From Parus major (taxonomy: Eukaryota; Chordata; Aves; Passeriformes; Paridae), in assembly GCF_001522545.3 (NCBI RefSeq), contig NC_031769.1:1837395-1901394 (forward strand): a DNA stretch of 64,000 nt. Reading direction: 5' to 3'. The notes beneath the pieces are model-generated. The model saw nothing but the letters and a program-made list of their open reading frames with translations. It ran no database searches and was not told the DNA's origin. Positions within the stretch are counted from its first letter, which is position 1. Each line of letters starts with the position of its first letter. Shown in pieces: positions 1 to 11,403 of the stretch. A program made the position numbers and the translations under genes.

Positions 1-1154
1 CAACACATTTCCTTGGATATTTCAAAATATGACCTTTTTGCCTGCGAATTACAAGCTGACTTTAAAAAAAAATAATAAAAATAATAATAATAATAATAAA
101 AAAATATTCCTGTGTGCAAAGGAAAGGCTGGAAAGGGTGGAGTGAAATGCCCTCAGAAGGGAACAAAACTGAGCTCCCATCGATGTCACGGGCTGAACCA
201 AAAGGACATTTGCTGTTCTCTGGTTTCATTTGTTGCTGGAAAGCCTCAAAAAAATAAAATAAAATAAAAAAAAAAAAGGCCAAACTCCTTCGGTGTTTCC
301 AGACTACCTGAACTTCCTCCTGCCTCCTTTTCCCAGCCTGGTTTTGGGTTCCCAAAGCCACTCCCCAGCAGCTCTTGGAAGGCAGGAGTGTCCCCAGGGA
401 CGTGTCCTCCCGTGCTCCTCCATCCTGTGAGCAGCCACACTTATTTCAGCAAAAACGGGAAAAGCCTTGTCTCTCAGTCCTGCTCTTCCCAATCTGATAT
501 TCTGGAGAAAAATTAAGTTTTTGGGTTTTTTTTTTAAGGAATTTCTCTGAAGTTGTTGACATTTTCTGCGGCTCAAAGCGTTGGGATATTTCTAGGACAT
601 TTCCCCGAGTCCACCATCCCTCCAAGGCTTTTTTGGGATGAGCAATCCCATTTTTTACGGAATGCTGAAGGAAAAGGGGTATCCAGCCAAGAGATCTGGC
701 AACCCTTCAGCTGCAAAACAGCCAGAAACAAACTGAGCAGAAATATTTTTGTAGCCACAACATCAAGCCCACCCATTGAAAGTGTGTCGGGGATTTTCCA
801 GCCCTGCTGAAAACTCTGTCTCTCTCTTTGCTTTTATTTTTAGAGGACGGGTGATGCTGGCTGTGTTATTTCACCTTTTTTTGGATGTTTTGTGGTAATA
901 AAAGTGTTTTATTTCACAGTGTTTTGCTTTCTTTGAAACTGGGCTTATGATTTCCTGCTGGAACTGAAATGTCATTGTCTTGAGGGTTGTCATCTGTCTG
1001 GTCCCCAGCCAGAGTGTCTGGGAGCTGGGTGTTGTCACCTGGCCTGCTGTGTGAGCACTGCCAGCTTTTGGCCAAGTTAGAAGAAGGTTCTTGTGAGTGA
1101 TTCTCTGCTCCTGTGAGTAAAACGAGCCTTTTGAAAGAAAACTCGAGTTCAAAA
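1..1154. other. Gene-free unique sequence
   Basis: Apart from AT-rich A-tracts near 65-105 and 250-280, no repeat, RNA or exon was recognised. Small open frames here lack any recognisable domain. Confidence 0.6.
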
Positions 1155-1427
1155 GACCTTTTAACAAGGGCCTGGAGGGACAAGACAAGGGGGAATGGAT
1201 CCAAAGTGGCAGAGGGAAGGTTTAGACGGGAATAAATTCCTCCCTGTGAGGGTGGGCAGGCCCTGGCACAGGGTGCTCAGAGCAGCTGTGGCTGCCCCTG
1301 GATCCCTGGAAATGTCCAAGACCAGGCTGGATGAGGCTTGGAACAGCCTGGGGTAGTGGAAGGTGTCCCTGGGTGGAACTGGATCATCTTTAAGGTCCCT
1401 TTAAACCCAAACTGTTCTGTAATTCTG
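1155..1427 (+). mobile_element. CR1 LINE 3' fragment
   Basis: It contains the CR1 3' blocks 'gaatggatccaaagtgg', 'gagcagctgtggctgcccc', 'cttggaacagcctgggg' and 'gatcatctttaaggtccc', ending in the ATTCT tail. 5' truncated, sense orientation. Confidence 0.9.
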
Positions 1428-1870
1428 GAGTTTCTAAGCATAGAGTATTTTTCTTGCTGCTCTACCTGTCTGCTGCTGGTGTTTTTGCCTCCCTGCACAG
1501 CCAAAATAGAGAAATAATCATTTTACAAGATCCAGTTGCTGCTCAAGTTCTTGCAGACCTCATCCCAGCCTGCTACATCCCTGAAATCCTTTCCCAGGAT
1601 TGTTTCCAGCTAAGCATCAGAACAAAAATTTCAGCTCAGCAGGTAACTCACAGCTGGGGAAAATCTGAATATCACCGGGGCCTTCTGTTTCTGCTGTCAC
1701 CTGTTGTCCTCTGTCTTAGCTCAACACCAAATCCAGTTTGGGAGACAAGCTGAAGCCCTGGAGTCCTGGAGCATCCCAGGTTCTGTGCCCACAGGGCTGG
1801 ATGAGCTCCAAGTCCAAGGCTGAGCTGTCTGGTGGGTGTTTGGGATGTGACATCACCGTGTGGGAGGTGT

Positions 1871-2250
1871 GGAGAGCTGGGATGAAGAGCAATGGGAAGC
1901 AGGGCCCATTCCCAGTGGAGAGCTGGGATGAAGAGCAATGGGAAGCAGGGCCCATTCCCAGTGGAGAGCTGGGAAGCAGAGCTATGGAAGCAGGGCCCAT
2001 TCCCAGTGGAAAGCTGGGAAGAAGAGCTATGGGAAGCAGGGCCCATTCCCAGTGGAAAGCTGGGAAGCAGAGCAATGGGAAGCAGGGCCCATTCCCAGTG
2101 GAAAGCTGGGAAGAAGAGCAATGGGAAGCACAGCCCATTCCCAGTGGAAAGCTGGGATGAAGAGCAATGGGAAGCAGGGCCCATTCCCAGTGGAGATCTG
2201 GGAAGCAGAGCTATGAAAGCAGGGCCCATTCCCAGTGGAGAGCTGGGATG
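1871..2250. repeat. Minisatellite, 46-bp unit, about 8 copies
   Basis: Unit 'agctgggatgaagagcaatg' + 'ggaagcagggcccattccca' + 'gtggag' begins at 1875, 1921, 1967 and so on to 2241, with a few one-base length changes. The unit lacks stops in most frames, which produces long spurious open frames on both strands. Variants alternate gatgaagagcaat, gaagcagagctat and gaagaagagcaat. Confidence 0.95.
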
Positions 2251-2464
2251 GATGTGCCAACTCCAGGGCAGGATACTCATCCTAGAGGTACCAACTGGGT
2301 CACCCCAGATCTGGCCCAAAATCCCACTTCTGTCATTTGGTAATCTGCCAAGGAATTTTTCATGGAATTTGTGTGGGGAAGCAGAGATGGAGCTCTGTGT
2401 GTAGGAAAGTTCATCCTTATTAGTTTCAAATAAATGTTTTTTTCAAAGTTTCAGTTTGGGAAAG

Positions 2465-2511
2465 AGTCATCAAGGCTGGAAGAGACCTTCATGATCATCG
2501 TCTCCAAGCAT
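2465..2511 (-). mobile_element. CR1 LINE 3' tail, interrupted
   Basis: 'gctggaagagaccttcatga' is an antisense CR1 3' end. It stops abruptly where the probable LTR at 2512 begins. Confidence 0.55.
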
Positions 2512-2915
2512 TGATGCCGTGAGAAGGGTGACCTGGAGCAGAGGCTGGACAGAGTTCAGAATAAAGCAGGGATTGATTGAGAGGCCTTAAAGGACACACC
2601 TTGGGCAGGACAAGAGCCTGGCCAGGGCCTCACCCAAGGGGGACCAAAAATGGTCACAAAATGGATGATTGGTCATGAGGTCTCACATTTTTATAAGTTT
2701 TGGTCCATTTGTATATCAGGATTAATTGTCCAATTACAGCTTCAGGTTATAAAGTCCCACCCTTCTTGTTTTCTCTCTTCAGCCCATCGTTATTTTTTCT
2801 TTTGGGCCTGAAACTTGTAAGGATTGTCCCTGGTGTCCAGCTGGAGAAGGAATTGTTTGGAATACCTACTCTGTGAAGAGAGCTCACTAACTCTTCATAT
2901 GGAGCTCGAAACTAC
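2512..2915 (-). mobile_element. Probable LTR fragment
   Basis: It starts TGATGCCGTGAG within an interrupted antisense CR1 tail. On the minus strand it holds TATAA-like motifs (ACTTATAAAAATG, ACTTTATAACC) followed by a TTTATTC stretch and TCAATCAATCCC, resembling an avian LTR. The right edge runs into the TATGAA hexamer array and no target-site duplication was found, so class and limits are uncertain. Confidence 0.45.
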
Positions 2916-2920
2916 ACACA

Positions 2921-3050
2921 AATATGAATATGAATATGAATATGAATATGAATATGAATATGAATATGAATATGAATATGAATATGAATATGAATATGAA
3001 TATGAACATGAACATGAACATGAACATGGATATGAATATGAAAAATATTA
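2921..3050. repeat. Hexamer array (TATGAA)n with CATGAA variants
   Basis: About 14 pure TATGAA copies, then four CATGAA copies, then CATGGA/TATGAA. The variant block at one end suggests expansion from the pure side. Confidence 0.95.
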
Positions 3051-3341
3051 AAGTTAAACTTAAGGCATCCCATGAACCCCACACCAACATAATCACCCCA
3101 AAACTGCATCTCCAAGTGCCAGAAATGCAGGATTTTCACCCTTTTTTCACTCCTCTTCCCAGCCCCAGAAGAAATCTTTTGTGCTCTGTTTTTATATTCA
3201 CCGTATTAAAGAGCTTTGGAAATTGGAGTTAATGCAGCTCCAAGGATCTCTGCCTTTGGGGGAGTTCCTGTTTCGGTATTCCTGGGAAGCCTGAGGTGCA
3301 CCAAGGAATATTCCATGTGCCAAATGTGCACGTTGCAGAAG

Positions 3342-3405
3342 ATGGGTTGGACTCGATGATCTTGCAGGTCTCCTCCAACCCAGTCATCCTGTTGAATTCT
3401 GTTGA
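3342..3405 (+). mobile_element. CR1 LINE 3' tail
   Basis: 'gggttggactcgatgatctt' followed by 'caggtctcctccaaccc' and a degenerate ATTCTGTTG tail, typical of a CR1 3' end in sense orientation. Confidence 0.85.
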
Positions 3406-3699
3406 ACCCCCCCCAGTCTGTATCCATGTACAAACCTTGGGAGAGGCAGAAAAAGTGGGAATCTTCCCATCACAGTGTCCATTTTTTGTGTCAAATTCTG
3501 ATTTTGATGAGATACGGATGGAAGAATTCCCTCCTTTGTATCATAGCATCACCAGTTTTCCTTCTCTTTTGAAATCAGAGAGTTGGGAAATTCTTTTCCC
3601 TCATTTTCCAGTGGCACCCACCAAGGAGGATGACTGGGGATAAGTATGGGACAGCTGAGCAGGAATGGACCTTAAAAAAAAACCAAAAATCACAGAAGT

Positions 3700-3863
3700 T
3701 AAAACACAAGAATGATGGAATTAGATGGTCTTTAAAACACAAAAGGAAGAACTCAAAAACACACATCCAGATGGAACTGGGTGGGTTTTAAAACACAGGA
3801 GTGATGGAACTGGGTGGTGTTTAAGGTCCCTTCCAACCCAAGGCCTTCACTGATTCTGTGATG
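3700..3863 (+). repeat. Triplicated CR1 tail-derived repeat
   Basis: Three degenerate copies of a unit reading 'gatggaactgggtggttttt...aaaacacag' (starts near 3713, 3769 and 3811). The last reads into a normal CR1 3' end 'ttaaggtcccttccaaccca' with an ATTCTGTGATG tail. Confidence 0.7.
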
Positions 3864-4651
3864 GTTTGATTGAGGATGCCAGGATGGGATGGAGCACCAT
3901 AATTCCCAAAAAATATTTAATTAGTAATCATTAGATAGAGAGAAATGCTTAATTCTGCCTTGTGTTTGGCCAGTGCCTCCAGATGAGGAAATCTGTCTGA
4001 CTTAGGAGCTCCTCAATTCCCACACAACATTCCTGCAGCGTGCAAAAGGGAGGCTGGAAACGGAGTGGCAGCTCCTGAACCTCCCGAGGTTTGATCCAAA
4101 GCGTGGATTTGGGTAAGATCAGCTTCCAAGGTCAGCACAGGGCAGATGGAAAGGTGGGGAGCAGCAGCCCCAGCGTGGGTTTGTCTGCCTGAGAGCCCAA
4201 ACCGAGTCATTCCAAGGCAAAACCCACCCGGCTCTGTCAGAGAGGCACTTCCAGGATGGACAGGCCGGGCTGGTTTCTGTATGGAACCCATTGTTCAGCC
4301 AAGCAGAGGCCTTCCTCTCTGGTTAATGGCTCAGCAAAGTGTGTTGCTTTAATGGTTAATCATCTACTCACATTGTTCAGGAGGAAAGCCAGGCAGATAA
4401 TGCCCCTGGCCTGCCGTTCATGTGACAGGCTGACTTCCCAGGCCGAGCAGGGAAAGCATTTCACACTGGCACAAGGAGGCAGAGGGAAAATCTCTCTGGT
4501 GGAGAGAGCAAAAACACGCATAAATCCATATGTGTCTGTGTATGCACACGTTGAAAAGCTCTGTGGAGCAGAAACACACACAGATCCACGTGAAATTATT
4601 ATTTCCACCCCGGATGATTTTCCAACAGTTAAATGAGCTGATTATCTGATA

Positions 4652-4735
4652 TCACAGAATCAAAGGATGGTTTGGGTTGGAAGGGACCCTACAAATCATC
4701 TGTCCATGGGCAGGGCACCTTCCCCTAGAGCAGGT
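4652..4735 (-). mobile_element. CR1 LINE 3' tail
   Basis: 'tcacagaatcaaaggatgg', then 'ttgggttggaagggaccct' and 'ccatgggcagggcaccttcc', the antisense 3' end of an avian CR1. Confidence 0.9.
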
Positions 4736-4958
4736 GGGGTTTCACACAAATGGTTGTGAGCTCACAGGCAAAACACACTCCAAGTTCTCTAGCAACAGTA
4801 AGTCAGACTGAGGGCCGTCACCATTCAGGGTTTCAGGGTCTCAGGAGTGTCTCCTCTTACTCTGATTGCAAGTCCCAAGCTTGCACATCCCACCCTGAAG
4901 CCTTTGCAGCCTGAACAGGTCCATCAGAGAAGCTGTGGAGGAGCCAGGGGTCCGGTTC

Positions 4959-5347
4959 TGTGGATGTTAACTATAAAGCAGGGAGCACAGTGCCTGTGGA
5001 ACAGCAGGCTGCATAACTTCCTCAGTCTCGCCTGAGAAAGTGACCTGGGAAATCATAAGGAGGAATTAAAACAATCCTCAGAGATAGAAGACAACCTTGC
5101 AGGTGCTGTTTGTCTGTTCCTTGTTTTCTTGCATGAGAAGGTTGAGGGGTGGTGAACCCCGCTGACCAATGATGGTGATGTCTTAGTTTACTAACCAAAA
5201 AGAGTTTTACCTTTCTGGACTTTCACGTATCTGTCTATAAAAGAAGATCTGAAGTAATAAACCTTGAGAGAAAAAGAGAAAGAACTCTCCTTTTCAACTC
5301 ACAAGAGAGTCTGTGTCGTTCTTCTTGCCGTTCCCAATAGAGCGACA
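4959..5347 (+). mobile_element. Solo LTR, ERVK-like (6-bp TSD)
   Basis: A 389-bp element starts TGTGGATG and ends GCGACA. It is flanked by identical 6-bp direct repeats CGGTTC at 4953-4958 and 5348-5353, the target-site length of class II (ERVK-type) retroviruses. Inside, TATAAAAG (5236-5243) and AATAAA (5256-5261) set the plus orientation. No internal viral region is attached, so it is a solo LTR left by recombination. The family name was not determined. Confidence 0.85.
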
Positions 5348-5429
5348 CGGTTCTACTCTCTGGTATCATTTTGTAGGTGTCTCATGTTTGAATGTGTCTA
5401 ACACAGGGAAGACACCACCATTTCAATTC

Positions 5430-5580
5430 CTGGAAGACCTTGGAATCACTGAGGTTGGAAAGCTGAGATCATCGAGTCCAACCATTCATCCAGCACTGCC
5501 AAATGCACCTGAACCATGTCCCCAAGCACCACACCTGCTGTGCCCCTGGGGACATCTGCCTGACCACCTGGACCTGTCCA
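5430..5580 (-). mobile_element. CR1 LINE 3' fragment
   Basis: 'ttggaatcactgaggttgga' and 'catcgagtccaaccattcat' mark an antisense CR1 of a subfamily different from its neighbour at 4652. Confidence 0.8.
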
Positions 5581-5724
5581 CGAGAGAAATCGGTTTGTCA
5601 GCGTCAAGGAAGGAGTCTCTGGGTCAAATTTTCTCCCTCAGTGTGTTCAGCAAATATCAAACTTCATTTTTGCATCCTGACCTAAACATCTCTGTGTGGC
5701 AGTGACAGCCGTGCGCTTTCACCT

Positions 5725-6035
5725 CAGGTGGAGGGACAGGCACTGTGTTTTTCTCTCTGGGACAGTGACAGGACCCAGGGAATGGCTGGAGCTGTGCCAG
5801 GGGAGGCTCAGGCTGGATTTTGGGAAAGGTTCTTCCCCAGAGGGTGCTGGCACTGCCCAGGCTCCCCAGGGAATGGGCACGGCCCCGAGGCTGCCAGAGC
5901 TCCAGGAGTGTTTGGACAGAGCTCCAGGGATGCCCAGGGTGGGATTGTTGGGGGGTCTGTGCAGGGTCAGGAGCTGGACTGGATGATTCTTGTGGATCTC
6001 TTCCAGCTCAGGATATTCCATGATTCTGTGACTGT
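5725..6035 (+). mobile_element. CR1 LINE 3' fragment
   Basis: 'aatggctggagctgtgccag', 'ttcttccccagagggtgctgg', 'gggtctgtgcagggtcagg' and the tail 'gatattccatgattctgtga' show a sense CR1 of the same subfamily as 12795-13035. Confidence 0.9.
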
Positions 6036-6725
6036 CCTTAATTTGATCCCAAACATAATCAAAATTAAGCATCCAACTCCACTGCCTTGAGCTGGAGCAT
6101 CTGTCCCAGATGCGTTTCCAGAGAACCTGTCCCTTCCCACAGGGAATTTCTAGGAGGAAACACCACCCTCAGTACTCTGGGAACATGCCCTTTATAACTC
6201 CCTTGATCCATTCCCATCACCCTGAGCAGGATATAACCATTTTCCTATCTCCTTAAACACACAGCCCGGCCCCCCAACACCAGGAAACAACACCCAAGAG
6301 GGGAAAAAAGAGACATCTCAGCCACTGACAGAGCAGACACAGGACTACCCTCAGCAGCCTTGGGATCCGTGTGACTCAGCCAGGTCAACACTCTTCAAGC
6401 CCACTCCAGGAACAACGGCCTTGACTTTTTGTCACCATCCCAGGAGGAAAGAGGCAAGAGGAGAATGGTCTGCAAACACTTGGAGTGTTTGTTCCTCCCC
6501 GGAGGACACTTGGGAAGTACTTCCAGCCCTCCAGGGCAGGGATGAGTAACCTTTGAAGTGCAGGTTCCCTTCCCACCTGGAGAGGCTCCACCAGCACCGC
6601 AGCCTGGCCGGATTCTTTTGTCATCAAGCTGATTTTGTTGTTGTTAAGCAGTGATGTGACACAGGATGATGGGGAGAGGTTGTGGCCACCAGGCTGGAGA
6701 AGAGGATCAGCAGTAGGAATTAGTC
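6036..6725. other. Gene-free sequence
   Basis: No exon, RNA gene or known repeat seen between a CR1 and LTR copy A. Confidence 0.55.
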
Positions 6726-6730
6726 CCTGC

Positions 6731-7445
6731 TGTAACTTCTCTTATTATTTTTATTTCCTCTTGCTTCTTCTATACTTCTTCTGTATTTTTCTTTCCTTCT
6801 GGATTTCTCAGTCCCCTTTGGGCTGAGCTCCTTTGGGATCCTCCCTCGTGGGGAGTCCCCCTTATCTCAGTTCTTTGGGTTTGAAGAAAACTCCTGAGCT
6901 CGTTAGAATCTTGTTTCTCGTTTTTATTAAAAGGTCATTACAAAACTTGGCAGGTCTCTCCAGACTAAGTTCAATTCACCACAGCCTGGCTCATTTTGCT
7001 CTGATGGTACAAAATGGCCCCAAACCACGCAGCCTCTTCACCTTTATTTCTATTTTTACCCTATTAACTACGGACACGTGTATTGTTTTTATATTCTAAC
7101 AAATAAGTTTTCTGTATCTACTTACATAACTAAAACTGTGACTAACTCTAAACCAATCATTCTTCGTGCTCCCAAAAGCTGCAGTTTCACGGAGAAGAAG
7201 GAAAAAGAGCTAAAAACCACACCCTTTTACTTCCATCTTTATGTATTCAACCCCTCTAAAATCTCTATTTTTCATCTCATTCATAGTGGCATACTAAACA
7301 TTTTACTACTTTCTACTTGATTTTTTATAAATCCTGGTTTACCCAGGGATATTTGGAAGCCTTTCTGTCAATAGCAGATAGGATTGATACTTTTTTGGAG
7401 AATAGAACAAACAGAGAAATGTCTCTCCATCTCTGGATTCCTACA
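6731..7445 (-). mobile_element. Solo LTR, ERVL-like (5-bp TSD), copy A
   Basis: The 715-bp element is bounded by TGTAACTT and CCTACA on the + strand and flanked by identical CCTGC duplications (6726-6730 and 7446-7450). A 5-bp duplication suits class III (ERVL-like) elements, though some other families also make 5 bp. On the minus strand it carries AATAAA followed by AACGAGAAACAAG and the block ACTCCCCACGAGGGAG, shared with the three related copies downstream. The U3 part (about 7110-7445 here) does not resemble copies B-D. Confidence 0.85.
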
Positions 7446-7659
7446 CCTGCTTCCAGGGGGAAACTGTGTCAAAGATTCCCAAACCAGGGGGAGTGGGACA
7501 GGTTTCTCCCCAAGGAATTACAGAGTGGAGTAAACACAGCCAGCCTGGGCTGGCAGGGTTATTTTAGCCCTGGTGAAGACAGGAACTCCTCCATGTGCCC
7601 TTGTGCCAGAGGTTCCTGCATTCCTGGAGGAGCTTGTGGGACAGTGGTCACAGCACAGG

Positions 7660-8415
7660 AACTGAGGATGATGATGATAAAATTCTGGTATCATCAATAA
7701 TCATCAATCATAATCACAGCAATCATGAGAATAATATAGTATAATACNNNNNNNNNNNNNNNNNNNNNNNNNNNNNNNNNNNNNNNNNNNNNNNNNNNNN
7801 NNNNNNNNNNNNNNNNNNNNNNNNNNNNNNNNNNNNNNNNNNNNNNNNNNNNNNNNNNNNNNNNNNNNNNNNNNNNNNNNNNNNNNNNNNNNNNNNNNNN
7901 NNNNNNNNNNNNNNNNNNNNNNNNNNNNNNNNNNNNNNNNNNNNNNNNNNNNNNNNNNNNNNNNNNNNNNNNNNNNNNNNNNNNNNNNNNNNNNNNNNNN
8001 NNNNNNNNNNNNNNNNNNNNNNNNNNNNNNNNNNNNNNNNNNNNNNNNNNNNNNNNNNNNNNNNNNNNNNNNNNNNNNNNNNNNNNNNNNNNNNNNNNNN
8101 NNNNNNNNNNNNNNNNNNNNNNNNNNNNNNNNNNNNNNNNNNNNNNNNNNNNNNNNNNNNNNNNNNNNNNNNNNNNNNNNNNNNNNNNNNNNNNNNNNNN
8201 NNNNNNNATATAGTATATAGTATACAGTATATAGTATATATATTTATGTAGTATATATAAAATATGTAGAAAAATATAATATGTAGTTATATATATATGA
8301 AATATGTAGCAAAATACATAACCATAATAGTCATAGTAATAACTACGACTGTAGATAATAATAAACCATCAAACCATCATCATCATAATCATATCATAAT
8401 CATCAATCATAAAGG
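7660..8415. repeat. AT-rich low-complexity tract around an assembly gap
   Basis: ATC/ATCATC-rich and TATAGTATA-rich sequence on both sides of the N run 7748-8207. The gap is likely an unresolved AT microsatellite. Confidence 0.85.
7748..8207. other. Assembly gap (460 N)
   Basis: A run of N between TATAATAC and ATATAGTATATAG, both AT microsatellite. Confidence 1.
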
Positions 8416-8939
8416 AAATCTCACTGCCCTGACTGAAACATCCAGCCTTGCAAGTGAAAGATAAGGAAGCAAATCCGACATCAAAGGATAACAGAGGTGG
8501 CTTTTCTTGTGCTCAGGGACAATAAGTCAGAGCCCTCTCACCCCACAGCCCTGAATCTGACCTGTTTCAGGACCCCATCCTCATCCCAGCACAGGAATCC
8601 ACCTGTTCTTCCTGACAAAAATCCTTTCTGCTGCTCCAAGGACGGCTGTGTGACCCTGGAGAGGGTCAGAGCTGAAGAGCTGAGATGAAAAGAGCTCTCA
8701 GAGGATGCCCTGTGAAGGGCAGTGGAGGGACAGACAGCCTGGCTTGGTGCAGGGGACACCGAGAGGTGACGGGGTCGCTGTATCCACTGGGAATAAACCT
8801 GTCCAGAGGGGAGGGAAAGCAGGCTCTGAATGCAGTGCCACAGGCTGGAGTTAAACATTACTGTGACCTGTCTGCAGGCCTGGCTGGCAGCAGCAGCCAC
8901 AGGGCTCGGGGGTGGCGGGGTCACTCGGAAATCACCAGC

Positions 8940-9130
8940 TGGGCTTCCAACCCCAGGAACCTCAGGACACCCAGAAAACTCACTCAGGAGCTAAAATTCA
9001 CCAAATGGTTTAATAACAAAGAGAGTTTGACTCAAAGGAGCAAAGACAAAATATCCCCTCCTTCTCAAGACAGGAGAGCAAAGTAGCACACAGAAAAACC
9101 TCCCCAGCACAAATAAAAAAATGAACCTAT
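8940..9130 (-). mobile_element. Possible LTR-like fragment
   Basis: On the minus strand this reads TTATTAAACCATTTGGTGAATTT then AGCTCCTGAGTGAG, resembling the poly-A-signal/R part of a bird LTR. No TG/CA ends or duplications were found. It could equally be unique sequence. Confidence 0.25.
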
Positions 9131-9351
9131 TTAAAATAAACAGTTCACACCTGCCTGTTTGTCCCTTCTGTTTTAGCCCAGCTCCTCTCCACCCAGTTCC
9201 AGCAAACCCTCCAGCCTCTGAGATCTCATCCCCCTGGAAGACAGCTGTGCTCCGAGTGCTTTGATTTCAAGCCTTCACTACCAGCCTGATTTATTCTTTT
9301 TTTCTGGGAATCCAGGAAAATCCTGTCTGAGGAGGACCTTAAAGGCACATT

Positions 9352-9500
9352 CATGCCTGGTACAAAATTACAGAATGGTCTGAGTTGGAAGAAGTCTCGT
9401 AGATCATCCAGTTCCAACCCTCTGCCATGGGCAGGGGCACCTTCCACCATCCCAGCTTGCTCCAGCCTGGCCTTGGACACTTCCAGCCATGGGGCAGCAG
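9352..9500 (-). mobile_element. CR1 LINE 3' fragment
   Basis: 'acagaatggtctgagttgga' through 'ccatgggcaggggcacctt' and 'cagcctggccttggacactt', antisense CR1 3' end. Confidence 0.9.
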
Positions 9501-11403
9501 ATGAAAATCACAGAAACTTTGTCCAATCTCACCACCCACATCTTTTAAGGCAAATTTTCCATTGCCCAAGGGCCCTAACCCAAGAAATTCATTTTCAGTT
9601 CAAATCCCAACTCATTTTCTGCAGATGGCATCTCCAGGGTACAGAAACCAGTTGATACAGCCATTATCCATCAGTTATTTCTATATCCTTCCTCCCTGCA
9701 CATCACTCTGCTGTTTCTTGTAGCCAGTCTCCAGTTTCCTCATCTCACTCTTTTAAAGCTTTTTTTATTATTATTTTTTTTGTCTCCTTTTGCATTAACC
9801 TAAAAAAAACCACCCTGAAATTCCTGGCTGTGCCAGGGAAGAGAGAGGTTGATGATCCCCCAAAAATGCCCAACACAGATCATTCCAAACAAATAAAAAC
9901 AACCAGAAGATCTGTCCCCAGCCAGGTTTCTCTCTCCAGAAGGTCTAAATTCTTTGCCACACTAATTTTCAGCTAAATAAAATCTCCAGGGTTTAAACTT
10001 CCAGTCCTTTATGAAGCTCTTGACCACGTGATCCCTGCAAAAACAGCTTGGGTAAAACTCTTGACATTGATCCTCGGGGATTCCCCTTCTGACTGTTCCT
10101 GCAGCAAATGGTTTTATTTTATCACTTCCCAATAAAACCTGAGCTCTGGGGCTCTCAGGTCTGTGGCAGAAGGAAAATCTGGCAGCAGCCCAGGGCAACT
10201 CGTGACTATTTAGGAGACTCCTGGTGCCAGAGTTCATGCCCAAGGAAAGGATGCAGAGGGTGGAAAAGCACCCCCAGGTCCCAGTTGCCAGAAATTCACC
10301 AGTTTGGCTGTTTTCTTCTCGTTCACCACTGCCCTTAAATCTCTGCTGACCACAGGAAACCTTTGGATTGACCTCCAAACCTTGAAAAAGTGAGATTTGG
10401 ATGCACGTTGAAGCATCCAAATCTTGGTGTCTGCACCTCGAGGCACAACAGGGTTTAACCACAGGGACTTCCCACCACCCAAAATCCTCCACCAGCCTCC
10501 AGCTGCCTTCCCACCTGGATGCAGACATCCAAAAGGTTTGGTGCCCTGCAGGTCAGGCTCACGTGGATGTCCTGGTGCCCCAGACAACATCAAACACCTA
10601 AACTGAGGCAGTGATTTGAGGTTTGGGGGCTCCATCCGTTCTGATCCCTGGGGATCTGATCCCATCAGCAAACACATGGCCCAGTGATCTCACACTGATT
10701 TTCTCCTTCTCATGTCTGGGCTCTCTCTCGCCACATGGAATGACCCAAATGGAAGGAAAACTTCCCTGGATTTGCTGGATTCCACAAAGCCTTGTTCTGG
10801 GAGGTTTCTGGCTCCCAGATGTTCGTGAGTGGCCGCGTAACTTGCACATCTTTGCCTGGTGCCCTCTGCTTGGACCTGGAACGAGAAGCTGAATTTGACC
10901 TTGGAAGGAGCCACAGACCAGACCAAGTGTGGTTCTGCATTTGCATCTGTCCTTCCCCAGCTGCCAGGGAGGTTTAGGAGAGACCTGCTCACTAATTTCC
11001 AGTTTTTCTCCGTGTTACCTTTACTGTCCTTCACCTTCTGCCTTTTTTGAATCCATTTCTGAGGCCGACAGCAGGAAAATGTTCTGCTGTATGAGTTGGA
11101 ACTGCTGGGCACTCAGGTTTCTTTATATCCCTCCAAAACAGTCACATCACATCACTGGGCCATGGCTGGGAGTCACAGGTCGGGTGGTTGGCTTGGGAAC
11201 ATTTTTCCAAGCTTTTTGTGGTTGCCTGAACCTTGTGCACACCTGGAGTAGGTTTGTATGCAGATGTGTACCATCTTTTTTTTTGGGTGGGATCTCTTAT
11301 TTTCCAGAATATTTTTAGGTAAAAATGTAATTTGCCAGGAGCCAGTTTGGGGCAGCCACCCTGCTTGGAGTGGGGACACCATGGATGGATGGGCTTTGTC
11401 CAT
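9501..11403. other. Gene-free unique sequence
   Basis: Moderately GC-rich with open frames on both strands (188 and 147 residues on the minus strand) that show no domain or splice structure. Nothing else recognised. Confidence 0.5.

Noticed and set aside
1672..2319. 215-codon minus-strand and 170-codon plus-strand open frames
   Set aside because: They are translations of the 46-bp minisatellite in shifting frames. No domain, and both strands are equally open.
2824..3232. Open frames with YE/MN repeats
   Set aside because: Direct translation of the (TATGAA)n array.
9955..10600. Minus-strand open frames of 188 and 147 codons
   Set aside because: No domain, no splice signals consistent with an exon, and overlapping frames on both strands of similar length.
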